From assembly GCA_024401555.1 (NCBI GenBank), contig JAKSKV010000003.1, positions 62,001-126,000 of the forward strand: DNA of 64,000 nt. The letters run 5' to 3'. The notes below the pieces were generated by a model. That model had not been told where the DNA came from and searched no databases. It saw nothing but the letters and a program-made list of their open reading frames with translations. Positions 13,401-28,400 of the stretch are shown piece after piece. The stretch is from Paludibacteraceae bacterium. Lineage in GTDB: Bacteria; Bacteroidota; Bacteroidia; Bacteroidales; Paludibacteraceae. The number at the start of each line of letters is the position of its first letter. Position 1 is the stretch's first letter. The translations under genes were made by a program, and so were the position numbers.

Positions 13401-16400
13401 ATCACCGTTTATGTCAACGAATTGCCAACAATCGCAATCGACGGCGTGGGCAAGCGCAACAGCGCTACAGGCGACACCACCTACTCTTGTATCAATGATG
13501 AGGTAACACTCACCGCTACCCCAAGCCACCCAAGCGTGATGTACGGTACGGACAACACGGAGAAGGGATTCTCATACAAATGGGACAACAAGGAGAGCGA
13601 GAATCACAAGACATTTGTAAGAAATGCGACCACGACCATTCCACAAACCTACTCCGTCAGAGTGACCGACCAAAATACAGGTTGTGAGAATGTCGGCAAA
13701 TATACCATCACCGGTATCGCCCTTCCGATCGTCAACATCGGAGGAGACAACTCTGTTTGTCAAAACGATCCAGTATCATTAAAGGCGGAAACTTCCAAAC
13801 CAGTGGTTAGCTACGCATGGAACGTCAAGGTGAACAATATCGACCAACCGACTTCCGAGTACGCCACAAATGGAAACGAGATCACCTACAACCACATAGA
13901 CACCATCGCGAACGGTGGCCATACTTACAAGTTTATGGCATCCGCAACCGATAAAGATGGTTGTGTAGGCCAATCAGATCCATTCACCGTCACCAACAAA
14001 CCAAATCCACTCTTTGACGTACACGACACCACCGCATGTTACGGTGAGGTGGCCAATTTGAAGGTCGGAGATAAATCAAAGGCGGATTTCTACCAATGGC
14101 CTGATGGCACACAAGGTGGATCACAATGGATTGGAAGCGAAACTATCACAGAGAACACCACCTACGAAATCATAGCCGAACTAAACGGCTGTAAGTTGTC
14201 AAAGAACGTGAAGGTAGATGTGCTTCAACTCCCTACCTTTACCATGGATGTGGTGAAACAAAGCAACGGAACAACTTTAAGCAAGGATGCGGAGGGCAAC
14301 GTGATCATCTGCGAGAACGACAACAAGATCAGCATCCTCGCCAACCACACATCAGGAGCTGCCGCTCAATCATACGTATGGAGGAACTTCCCAGACTCAA
14401 CCAAGAGCCACCTCTTCCAAGAGCCTGTCAAGAAGACCACCTACACATTGACGATGACCGATATGAACGGTTGTAGCAACCAAATGTCTCAAACTATTTT
14501 GGTTAATGTTCCAGAAAAGATTTTGATAGAGGGTCCTGACGCTGTTTGTCAAAACGGCGAGGCTACCTACACCATCAGCGGTTCCGGTAATTACGGATTC
14601 GAACTTCAACCTGCCACCGCGGGTACGATGGACATCAATGGCAACATCATCACCATCAAGGATGTCAACGCAAGCTTCAAATTGAAAGTTTCAGGTAGGG
14701 ACGCCGCTGGTTGCGATGCGGAAGATGTGGAGAAAGAGGTATCCATGACACCAAAACCAACCATCACATTGGCAGTCACCCCGGAATCCAGAAGCATCTG
14801 TAGTGGAGACAACATCAAGATGAACGTGAAAGCGGAACAAGGCATCTCTATCCAATGGGAGGGTCTTGCGGCCGGATTCCTCGACAACAACCAAACACTC
14901 TACTGCAAAAATGAGGGAGTGGACAACAGAGACACATTCAGAGTAACCGCCACCACAACAGATGGTTGTGTCGCCAAAGACTCTGTCATTGTCACCACCC
15001 ACCCGCTACCAATCTTCACGACGGAGAGCAAAGATATCTGTTACGACACCGACGCGACACTCAGTGTATCGTCAAGCAACAGCAATTTGACTTACTCTTG
15101 GGAGGGAAAGAACTTCACCACCTCGGCAGATAGCAAGTCTATCAACATCTCAGGCGTGAAGAGCGACGAGAATTACAAAGTTGTGGCAACAGACAACAAC
15201 CAATGTAAACGCGACACCATCGTCCGCGTCATTGTCCACAACAGACCTATCGTCGGCATCAGCAGAACAATCAGCGGATCGGACGACAAGAAGATCTGTA
15301 AGGATAGCCTTCTCACATTGGTCGAGAACAATGAGTCAAGCGACTATACCCACGAGTGGTTCTCCCTCAGCGGAAGCAAGAAATTCGCTTTGGGCAACAG
15401 TGGACGTACCATCGATGCGCTCATCACCCAAGACTCCACTTTCCGTGTGGTTGTGACAAAACTTTACAACATTGTAAACGATCTTGATAACTCAAAGAAC
15501 TATACATTGGGTTGCCAAGACAGCACCGACTACACCATCACCAAGAAGGACGCTCCTCGTTTCACCGTCATTGCGGACACCGTATGTAACGGAAGCAACG
15601 CGAAGGTGACCATCAAGAGCGACGAGACAGGTGTAAGCTACAACTGGGCTTGGAAGAGCGCCTCTCAGGCAGACTTCACCACCCAATCAGGTGGAACAAC
15701 CCTTTCACTCAACAATGTGACCGAGGCTATTCAAATCAAGACCATCGGAACCAAGGAGAGCTGTCCGGCTGATACCATCGTCAACGTATTGGTACACCAA
15801 AAGCCAATGATCGACGCAATGACTTTGGCGCCAATCTGTATCGACAAAAACACGGATGTCACACCATCCATCACTTTCGACAAGACCTACAACGCAACCA
15901 ACGCAGCCGCAAGTTACGCTTGGAAAGCCAACAAAGACGGCAACAGCATGACAGAGGGTGCGGATGGTCTATTGAACATCAAACCTAACCAAATCGGCGA
16001 GCGTATCTATACATTGACCGTCACAGACAAAAACGGTTGTGAAAGCAGCGCACCAGCCCTTTTGATGGTAAACGCATTGCCAGAGATCGTAGTAAAGGGA
16101 GAGACCAATGTATGTCCAAACACCAAGGCTAACTTGACTGTCAACGACTTTGACGCGGAGAAGATCAAATGGTACAAACGAGAGGGAGAAACAAGAACAC
16201 TGCTCTACACAGGTAATAACTTCACGCCTCTTATCGGAACCACCGCCGAGACATACGAGGTGGATGTGACAGACGGCAACGACTGCCAAGCGACCAAGGA
16301 GGTGAAGATCACCGTGAAGAGCATGCCAAACATCTACCCTAACGGTAACAAGGTGATCTGTCAGGGAGAAAGCACCCGCATCACCCTTATCGGTAACTCA

Positions 16401-19400
16401 GGCGGTACATACAAGTGGTTGCCGAACAACGGTAACTCCGCCGACAGCACACTCAAACCAATGACCACCACCACATACAACGTGGAGGCGACTACCGCCA
16501 ATGGCTGTTTGGATACCATCCAATTCGAAATCAAGGTGAACAGCTTGCCAGTGGTATTGATCAATGGAAAGAAGTCCATCGATACCATTATCTGTTTGAG
16601 AGATCAAGTCCACATGTTCGCAAGTGGTGCGGATCAATACCAATGGAGCAACAGAAGTACTGGCAACGCTTACGAGCCAAGCCCAATCATCGACTCAAAA
16701 TATTGGGTTGTCGGAACCGACAACACCACCCAATGTAAGGACACGGCCAAGTACAATGTCAAGGTCAATCCACTTCCAACCGTGGAAACCACAGGCGACA
16801 TCTACGTATGTAACGGCAAAGACGCTCACTTGGAGGTAAAAGACGCGAACGCAGAACTTATCTACACCTGGTTCACAGAAGCTGACCAAGTCAACTCAAT
16901 CGGAACTGGAGATAATTACGATGTAAGTGGCGTCACAGCAACCACCAACTACGTAGTGATGGCCGCAAAGGCATACGCAAACGGATTCTGCCACAACACC
17001 GCTATCCAAAAGGTAATCGTGAAGGAGAATCCGAAACCAACCATCACGCCAGCCAAGAGCAATGTCTGCGACGGAGACTATGTGCTTCTCACCGCTACCA
17101 GCTCAATGCCATCGTCCACATTTGGTTGGAGAGGCAACAGCACGACAAGCAGCAGCATCCGCGTGCAAATCAACCCAATGGGTAACGACACAACCTTCTG
17201 GGCTTACACCACCAAAGATGGCTGTATCGACAGTAGCTCTGTCACCATCAACAAGTTGGAACTTCCAAAACTTAGCGCAAAGGCTGTTACCGTTTTGAAT
17301 GATGACACCATCTGCTACAACACAAGCGCTGAACTCAAAGCAGTCGCTACCGGCGGAAACGGCGGATACACCTACGAGTGGGAAAAACGTAACATCGAGA
17401 GCAGCGAAGACGACAAGGCGACAACCTATGCGCTCACCAACACCATCTCCGCTTACGGATTCCCTGTCAAGGTAACGGATGACGCAGGTTGCGTCGGAAA
17501 GGATACGGCAATCGTGAAGGTTAAACCTTTGCCTATTGTCACCATCGAAGGCGACAAGACGGTCTGCGAAGGTGTGGAGAAAACCTTCACCGCCAAAGTT
17601 TCCAACGGAAATCCAGTCTCATACAACTGGATGATCAATGGCGTCGAAACAGACAACCACGAGGCTACCCAAAACGTAACCATAGATGATGTCAAGGTAT
17701 TGACCGTATCCGTCAAGACGGAGAGAGGTTGCGAGAACGTCTCCGCACCATTCACCGTCAACAAGTGGGAGAAGCCAAACATCGCTATCATGGGTGACAC
17801 CATCTTGTGTGCGGGAGAAAGCACTACCATCCGTGTTTCTGGAGCAGGTTCTGACGCCTCCAAGTATATTTGGAACGGAGGAAATCTCGCCGCTAACACA
17901 ACAGGCCTTTCACAAAACATCACACCTGCCGACGCCAACAGCGCCGACACCAAGATCTCCTACACGGTTCAAGGTGAGGACAAGAACGGATGTATCAATG
18001 AAAAGGCATTCAATATCACCATCAACCAACGTCCATCCGTATTGATCAACGGAGGTAATGGTGGTAGCCAGAAGATTTGCGACAACACTTCTGTAGAGTT
18101 GAAGGCAGTAGCCAACCAAACCGTAACCTACAAGTGGAACACCACAGAGACAGAAGATCAGGTGACCGTGAAGCCAATCACCACCACCGAGTATCGTGTC
18201 GTTGTGACCAACGAGAAGGAGTGTAAGGATACTGCTACCCACACATTGATCGTTTACGAACGTCCAATCGTCACCTTGGAGGCTCCTGCTATCGCTTGTA
18301 AAAATAGCGAAGTGGGCATGACCGCTAAGTCAAGCCGCAACGACCTCACCTATACTTGGTCCGCAAACGTTGCTACCACCAACGGCAACCAAGCGACCAT
18401 CGTTATGATCGGAGACGAAACCGTCAGCGTAGAGGCCTCTTATCAAGTGGATGACGCTTTGACCTGCCGTTACGAGGAGAGCAAGCAGATCGAGGTTCGC
18501 GACACGCCTACCGTAGCGATCAAATACGCAGAGGCTCTCTGCTTCGGTCAAGACCAAAGTTACCAATTGGAGAGCGGAAGCGACAAGGCGGACTTCTACA
18601 TCTGGCCGAACACTACCAACGAGACCAGTATCGCTCAATACGCGGAGAGTTCACACCGCAATGTAGGCGAGTACAATACGACCATCAAGGCTATCAACCG
18701 CTACTCATTGGCCACAACAAGCATCAAGTGCGAACAGACGATTCCAGTCAGATTCGTTGTCAATGAGATTCCTGAGGTGAAGATCGACGGTCCGGCATTC
18801 GTCTGCACCGGAGAGACTGTCACATTGACCGTTTCAGAGAATTCAGGACAAGTCATCGATGAGAGCAAGACCGTTTGGTCAACAGGCTCTGCGGATAATG
18901 GTAAGATGGAGATCGCCGTATCACCTACCATGGACGCCTTCTACACCGCCACATTGACCAACATCCACAACTGTTCGGCAGAGGGCAAGTACGATTTGAG
19001 CGCCCACACGACACCAAAGGTATCCATCAAGGGAGAGACCTCATATTGCCAAGACTCTACCGCTAATATCTATGTGGATGGTAACAACCTCATCTTCGTC
19101 AGATGGACCAACAAGGCCAGCGGTCACAGCATAGAGGTGGGTGATTCCACCGGCAATACTTTGCTTACCAGCGATCAATTGAAGATGTCTGTTGTCTTGA
19201 AAGCAGACTCCTCATACGCCGTACGCGCAATCAACAATCAAAATTGTGCGGCAACAGGCGAGATCGATTTGACCACCAAGAGCAATCCTGTCTTGAACAT
19301 GGATGCCCCTGCCTATACATGTAAGGGTAACGATGTAACCATCTCCGTAAGTGGCGCAACTACTTATGAGTGGGTAAATCTTTCCAATACCCGTTCCACT

Positions 19401-22400
19401 TACACCGAAAAGGCGCTTACTGAAGAGAAGACATTTGTCGTGAAGGGTACTACCAATGGATGTACCACCAAGGACAGCGTCACCGTTAAGATTTGGGAGC
19501 GCCCAGAGATCGCCATCTTTGACGGAGAGGCCGATACCGCCGTATGTTACAAAGAGAGCGTGACATTGGTGGCAAAACAGGTATCCGGCGCATCCGCCAT
19601 CGCTTCCGACAAATACCAATGGCAAGGTCTTAGCACCAACGCCAACGAAATCACGGTAACAGCCAACAATGAACAAAAGTATATTGTTTACGGAGAAGAC
19701 AATAATGGATGTAGGGATACCGCCGAGATCATCGTCAAGGTGAACCCTCTTCCACGATTCGACTTCACCTACCCTAACAAGCTTTGCGACATGCAATCCG
19801 GAGAGCTTGAGGCCAACAAGCCTGAGTACGGCTATGTATGGGGTACCGTAGGAAAGGCAGAAACACTTACCTTCCCTACCACCGCCGGCAACACCACGCA
19901 CAATGTGGCGATCGGCGACACTACCACCTTCTTCGCATTGGCGAAGGACGATAAGGGATGTATCTCCGATACAGTAAAACACACCATCATGTGGAAGCCT
20001 AACCCAGACATCGTGGTAACCGCACCAGAATACATCTGTTACGGTACCGCCACTTCACTCTCCGCAGAGGATGTTGTGACCGGATCCATCTATCAAACCA
20101 ACTTCTCATGGATGACCGTGGATGATGTGGTTTTGAAGAGCAACGGAAACAACTATGCAAGTGACGTGTTGAAGGAGAACACAACCTTCAAGATCGTCGG
20201 CGAAAAGGAGGGATGTAAGTCAGATGCCTTGAAGACAATCAACATCTGGGATTTGCCGAAGGTAACCATCACAGACCAAGCAACCGGTCTTCCGAACCTT
20301 GCCCAAGCTTGTTTGGACAGCGAAGTGAAATTGGTCGCTACCGTTGAGGATGTACCTACCCCATACACCTATAAGTGGGACGATAAGAGCACATCCAGCG
20401 CCACCACAGAGGTGACTGACATGACCGTCTTGACTCCTAAGAAGGATATGGAGCAACACATCATCCTCGTAACAGATGGCAACGGATGTCAAAACCGAGA
20501 CACCATCAATGTCCACATCAACCCATTGCCAGACTTCTTGGTAAATGGTGTGGCAGATGTATGTTCCGATACGACCAACAAGTTGTTCACCACGCCAATC
20601 ACCAAGGCTGAGTTGAACTACAACTGGTATGAAGATAACAGCATCATCACTTGGGAGGAGAATGGCGCCACAATGACAGCCACTAACCGCGACACCATCT
20701 ACATGCCAATCGAAAAAGATGCGGTATTGGTAGTGGAAGGAAGTTACCAAATCAACGGTATCACCTGTACCAACTCCCAAACATTTGAGGTGAAGTCGAA
20801 GACAACCCCTACCATCAAGATCGGAACCAGCGACACCACCATCTGTTATGGCAACGCTGTCAGCTTGGTTGTATCCGGTAACTCAACCCGATACGATTGG
20901 ACCGATGGCGAGGGCAACTCATTGAACGGTAACAAGTACAATGACTATACGCTCATCGATACCGTTTGGAAGAAGACCACCTTCATCGTTGAGGGTGAGT
21001 TGGACGGATGTAAGAAACAGGCGAGCGTAGTCGTTGATATCTACGATTTGCCTACAATCAACATCACCGCTGACAAACCAGTCATCTGCTACGGCGACAA
21101 TGTGACATTGACCGCAGAGGGTGGCACTTACGAAAAGTATCAATGGAAGAATGTCAGCAACCAAAGCATCTTAAGCGGCAATACCGATGTGATCACCGAG
21201 TCGCCAAAGATCCAGACCAACTATGCCGTTATCGTCACAGAGAAGCATATGATGAATGGTGTGGCCTCATATTGTGAGAACAGCGACACCTTCACAATCA
21301 AGGTCAACGAGTTGCCGGTATTCGATTTGAAGTCCAACTCCCCTATCTGCGAGGGCGACGACGCGATCATCACTGCCCTTACCGACTCTACCAACATGAG
21401 CTACCAATGGGAGGGTGACAAAGAGGGTGAATTCACCACCATCGACCACAACGCGTTCGCCACTTCAAAGACGGGAAGCGTAGCATCCTACACCTACCGA
21501 GTATTGGCAAAGGATATCAATGGATGTATCAGCAAAGACTCCATCACAGTGGGCACAAAACTCTTCCCTGTAGCGAGCATCGACTTCCCAGAGAATGTCT
21601 GCTACGGTTCGCAAGCAACCGTTACAGGTAAGAATGTGGCCGCAACCTACAAGTGGTTCGACGTACAAGGAGAAGACTCCACCGCATTGTCAAGCAACAA
21701 CAGCTTCACCACTGAATTCTTGAACGGTATTACCCAAGGCAAGCAAATCGTAGCGAAGGTGACTACCCAAGAGTGTACAAGTGATACAGCAATCATCATC
21801 AATCCTTGGGCATTGCCTTTGATCCAAATCGAGCGTGCGCCAGAGATCACCATCTGCGAGGAGTTCACCGACACATTGGTGGCTAAGGGAAGTGACATTC
21901 CATTGGTAGCACCTAACCAAGTCTATAAATGGGACAACAATGCCTACAGCCACTTGGATAGCTTCGAAATCGCTCCTACCGTGAGCGGTACGATGTTCCA
22001 CCTTGCCGGTAAAGACCTCCACGGTTGTGAGAACTTCGACAGCATCAAGGTCAACATCGAGGAGCGTCCAGTATTCTCTTTGTCAAGTGTGCCTGCCGTC
22101 TGCGCAAACGACACCACCATCGGATGGGTTGAAGTGAAGGCCTCTTCCGTTCAAAACTTGAACTACACATGGAGAGATAAGAACGGCAACACCGTCGAAT
22201 TGTTCGACAGCAAGAATTTGGCCAGCGCACACTCCGCTACACGTCAGAGCGGATGGCTCCCTATCACCCAAGATACCACCCTCTTCGTCACCGCGAAGTC
22301 AATCATTGAAGAGGGCAAGAAGGGATGTGAGGAGTCTGACCAAATCACCATCAAGGCGGATCCTTATCCGAACATCATCGTCGTGAAGGATCCTGGTACG

Positions 22401-25400
22401 GTCTGCGTCGGTACAGCCGCTTACATCCAAGTAAGAACAGACATCAACGCTGACTTCTTGTGGAGCACCCAAAGCACCAACAACTACATCCAGGAGATCG
22501 TGGAGAACAACAACACGACCTTCTCCGTCACCGCTACCAGCGAAAAGGGATGTATCTCTAACAGAGATTTCAAGGTCAATGTTTGGGAGTTGCCAACCGT
22601 AGTGGTCCGTGACACCGCCATCTGTTACAACGATTCAGTGAAATTGGTCGCTACCTGCACCAAGACAGATGTCAGCACAGATCCATCCTTGGTAAAGATC
22701 AGATGGAGCGTCGCCAATGCGGACAACGCATCCTACACCACCCCTCAATTGACTTCACCTACCAGCTACTCTGTTAAGGTGACAGACGAGAATGGTTGTA
22801 TCGGACTTGCGACAGCGAAGGTAGCCATCAACCCACTTCCAGACTTCGTCCTCACAGCGAAAGACGCTGTTTGTCGTGGCGGAGAGGCAGAGATCTACGG
22901 AGACAAGAGCAATCTCGTCTACAACTGGAACCACGAGGCTGACCCTGACAACTACGTCACCGAGGGATCCAGCAAGAATAAGCCATACATTTTAGCAGGT
23001 ATGGATCCGACCGGAACGGATACCACATTGACCGTTTGGGCGATGGACAACAACAAGTGTACCAGCAACCGAAACGTAACCGTACACATCAAGGAGTTCC
23101 CTGTCCTTAAATTTAGAATGGACACCAACTATGTATGTTACGGCGGAGACAAATTGGTTTACATCTCCGGTGCGAACGACGGATACACTTGGAGCATCAA
23201 CGGTGTTCAGAATGAATCAAAGAACAACTACATCCGATTGACCGATGTGAGGGAGCCTCAACACATCCATGTGGACGGCGTCACCAACAAGTGTGTCGCA
23301 CAAATCGACACCACCATCCAAGTATGGCAGTTGCCTAATATTCAAATCGAGGCATCCCAAGAGGAGCTTTGTTTGAACGACACCGTAAGATTGACCGGTA
23401 AGAATGGTATCTCAACAGGATACAAGTGGCAATTGAACGGATCAAGAGAGGACTTCATCGACGTGAAGGTCCGCAAGGCGGGCGTCAACACATACACAAT
23501 GACAGGTAAGGATGAGAATGGATGCGTGAACACCGCTTCCATCGACATCCAGGTTGACACATTGCCTGTAATTCGCATCGACGGTTTGGATTCTGTCTGC
23601 GTCGGCGGCATCGCTGACTTGACCGCAAGAGGTGCGAAGGATTACATCTGGTCAAGTCTGAACAACGACAACATCGGCAATGGACAAACATTCCAGCCAA
23701 CCATCGACACTGACACCCTCTTCTCTGTTTTGGGTATCGACGGAAATGGTTGTAAGGGAAGCGCGGAGATTGAGATGACCGCCAAGGCCTACCCTCTCCT
23801 CACCTACCACACCAGCACCGGTAAGGATTCTGTATGCTTGGGCAACAGACTTACCATCTATGTGAATGGTGCAGACAACTACATTTGGAAGAACGAAGAC
23901 AATACAGACAATTACCTCACTCAGGAGTTCAACGCTCCTAAGTCATTCACCATCACCGGTACCACGAAGGGTTGTGCGACCGACACCACCATCAAGATCG
24001 GTATCTGGAAGTTGCCTAAACCGCAATTGGATGCACCAGAGGCTATCTGCTTCAACCAAGAGGCTCAATTGTCCGTGTCGAATAGAGATATCCAAGAGGG
24101 CAGAACCAATATGCCTTTGAACATTAAGTGGAGACACAACGGATCCGAGGAGTACAACATCACCGACAGCCCAAGCGCCGACAAGTGGTACTACGTGACA
24201 TCGACCGACACCAACAGTTGCCGTCACATCGACTCCATCTTCGTAAAGGTGAACCCACTTCCATCCGACATCACCATCGATGGAGAGAACGCTATCTGTA
24301 AGGACTCTTCCGTGATCCTTACCGCCAACAGCGCCCAATTCAACGTTGTCCGTTATGCTTGGCACGCGATGGCAGACGGTTCAGACACGACGCTATTCAA
24401 CAAGTTCGGTCCATCCATCGAGATGACGATCAACAACGACAGCGTCATCTATGTGACCGCTACAGACAAGAACACTTGTCAATACACCACTTCTTACAAG
24501 GTGACTGCCAAGGCTCATCCAGTCTTGACACCAAGCGCGCCTGAATATGTATGTGAGGGAAGCAGAACCACCATCTCCGTAAGAGGTGCGACCGAGTATG
24601 TTTGGGACAACGGATCAACCAACAGCTACCGTACCGTCGAGATCACCAACGACACGACATTTACTGTCAGAGGTATGGCGAACGGTTGTGAATCCGAAGA
24701 GATCACCATTCCTATCAACAAGTGGAACTTGCCAAATATCGTCATCAGCACGCAAAACAACAAGTTCGAGATCTGTAACGGACAAGATAGCCTGACATTG
24801 ATCGCAACAGGTGGCGTAACGACTGGTTACACTTGGAACACCCGCGAGACCACCGACCGCATCGTCGTATCACCGCTCAACACTACCCGTTACGAAGTGA
24901 CCGGTACCGACGCGAATGGCTGTCAGAACAGAACCGACACGACCATCACGGTTCACCCATTGCCTATCATCGAAATCGTCGGTGACAATGCGATGTGTGA
25001 AAACGATACCATTGTTTTGGAGATCAAGACAAACGATGACCAAGCCGTAGAGAACTACACTTGGAACACCGACATCGCCGGATGGAAGGATATGACAATC
25101 AACAAGAACAATAAGAGTATCGCCTTGCCTATCACAGAGGATACCCGCTTCGAAGTAGTCGTAACCGACACATTCGGTTGCTGGAACAAGGGCACCAAGG
25201 ATGTGAAGATGAAGAAATACCCAGTATTGACCTTCCCTTCACCTAAACCAAACTACATCTGTATCGGCCACACCGCTACCATTACCGTAGAGGGTGCCAA
25301 CAGTTATGTATGGGCGGATGGCTCCACACAAAGAAGCTTCCTCACCAGCCCTACCCAAGACAGCACCTACGTTGTGGCAGGTACCACCAACGGTTGTACC

Positions 25401-28400
25401 ACAGTGGATTCCGTGAAGGTATTTGTCAAGGATCTTCCTGTCATCACTATCGAGGGTGACGGCAAGGGAGAACTTCAAGACTCCATCTGTTACGGAGACA
25501 CCATCAACTTGACCGCGAGCGGTGCGGGCGAGAAGGCATACTACACATGGAATACGGGTATCACCAACGATGTCTTGACCACCTCTCCTCTTGGTACGAC
25601 CAAGTACACCGTGGTAGGTGTGGATGAGTTCGGATGTTCAAACGACCAATCATTCACCGTATCCGTCATCTCATTGCCAGAGTTCTCAATCAAGGGACAA
25701 GAGTTGATTTGTCAGAACGACACCAACAAAATCTGGATCGAATACGAGGATCCAACCCTCACCTTTGAGTGGAACGACACCTATAAGAGCGTGGGCGACA
25801 CCATCTATCCTAAGGTGGAGAACAACAGCTCTTACCTTGTGACAGCAAAGGATCCTTACCAATGTAGCACTACCAAAAGTTTGGCAGTCAAGATCAAGCC
25901 TTATCCAGTCTTGAACGACGACGCACCTACCGAGGTATGTGACGGCAGCGAGGTGAAGATTACCGTAACGGGCGCCACTGAATATTTGTGGAGCGACAAT
26001 ACCGTCGGCAACACATTCATCAGTGTTCCAACCCAAGACACCGTTTACAGCGTACAAGGTACCACCAACGGATGTACCACCACCAAGGAGTACCCAATCC
26101 GAATCTTGGCATTGCCTAATGTGGTAATCAACGGTAAGAGCCACGACTTATGTAATGGACAAACCATGCCATTGATCGCAAACGGTGCGAAGAACTACGT
26201 TTGGAGTACAGGTAAAGCAGATAGCCGTATCGACATCAGACCGACATCCAACACCAAATTCATCGTGACAGGTACCGATACGAAGGGATGTTCAGACACT
26301 GCTTCATTCGATGTTTACGTCCGTCCAATTCCACAAGTATCCATCGACGGAGACTATGCGGTTTGTGAAGGCTTAGACGCTAAGCTCTATGTGGTCGCAA
26401 GCAGCAACACCTCTCCTTTGGATGTCTATACTTGGAGATACGATGGCAACATCATCGGTAACCAAGATACGCTTTACACGCCTATCACCACCAACCAAAA
26501 CATCAACTTGTATGTAAAGGATATTTATGGTTGCGACAACACAGCCTCAACCACTGTGAAGAGCAAGCCATTCCCTAAGTTGACCGTCAACGAGTTCGAC
26601 ACTGTCTGCGTCGGAAGGAACATCTCATTGACTGTCGCTGGCGCCAACGCATACGAATGGTTGGATAACGGTGTCGCTATCGACAACGAAAGCAACACCC
26701 TCAGCAAGATGATGGAGAACACCGGTTCGCAACAATACAAGGTACGTGGTACAACCGATGGATGTACCTCCGACTGGTATGATATGAACATTGAGGTGAT
26801 CGACCACCCAATCGTCAACATCAAGGGTGACGATGAGGTCTGCATCAACGACTTGGCTACCCTCAGCGCATCCGGCATCCACAATGGAACCTATATCTGG
26901 AGTGAGGGAACCCAAAACGAAACGATCACAGTGAAGCCAATGGCTACCACCACCTACTCCGTCATCGGTTACGACCAATATGGTTGTGAGGGTACCGCTG
27001 AGATCAAGGTGAATGTCAACTACCCACCAGTAGTGACCATCGACGCACCTAAGTATGTATGTTCCGACAAGGGAGACCTCACATTGACCGTCTCCAGCGA
27101 AAGCGACACTCAGGTAACCTACACTTGGGACGACAACAACTCGCACCAACAAATCAGACAAGACCATATCACTTCGCCAAAGACCTACCGTGTGGAGGCC
27201 AAGGACGCGAACGGATGTACCTCTTACGCTGAACACACGGTGGAGATCACCAAGATTCCGACCATTACTTTGACCGGTAGCACCAATGTCTGCGAGGACG
27301 AGCAAATCGTACTCAGCGCATTCGGTACCGCTACGGAATACGCTTGGTCGAACGGAACGAAGACCAACCAATTGAACACGCTCGCCGAGTTCAACGAGGC
27401 AACCGCGGTCGGAAACAAGTCAACCAGAAACTTCCGCGTCTACGCGATGTTGAACGGTTGTGAGAACTACTTGGATACCACAGTTGTCATCAACCGCAAA
27501 CCGACAATCGGCTACGAAGGACAAACCATCATCTGCGAAGGCGACAGATTGGAGCTCACCGCTAACGGCGCTCAATTCTACTCATGGAGCAACGGAACCA
27601 ACGCCCAAACGCTCGTGGCTCGTCCAACAGCCAACACCCGATACACGTTGACCGGTATCGCTGAAAATGGTTGCCGTAGTTTGATCGACATACCAGTAAC
27701 CGTCTTCCCAGCGCCTCAATTCGCTATCTCGGGCGACAACCAAGCTTGTCGAGGTGCGAACGCCACCTTGACCGCCATCGGATCAGCCATCACCTATCGT
27801 TGGGGATTCGGCACCGATCGTTGCGAGGATGCCGAGAGTGGTAACGAGGCCTCAATCTCCGTACCGGTTATCAACAGTGAGACGCAAGTATTTGTCCGCG
27901 CGATAGACATCAACAACTGTACCGCTACCAAGGTGGTTAAGATCAAGGCGTTGGAGCCTCCTACCCTCTCTTACAGCGGTGCGACGAAGGTCTGCGCGGG
28001 AGAGCCTATCAACTTGACCGCACAAGGCGCAAGTTCCTACTACTGGACAATGGGTGGCGACACCACCAGAGGTTTGAACTTCTCATTCCGACCAATGGAG
28101 AACAAGACCATCAAACTCCACGGTACATTGGGTGAGTGCTCTTCTGACATCAACATCTACGTTCAAGCTTCTCCTGCACCAGACTTGTCAATCACAAGCA
28201 AAGACGAGATTTGCCGAAACGAGGAGGTGATCCTCACCGCCAACGGCGCTTTGTACTTCGAGTGGAGCACAGGAGAGCAAACCAGAAGCATCTCCAAGGT
28301 ATTGACCAACTCAATGACCTACACCGTCAAGGGTATCGGTTACAATGGATGTAGCGCCGTCGTTTCAAAGACTGTCCACGTCAACCAATTGCCAGCAGTC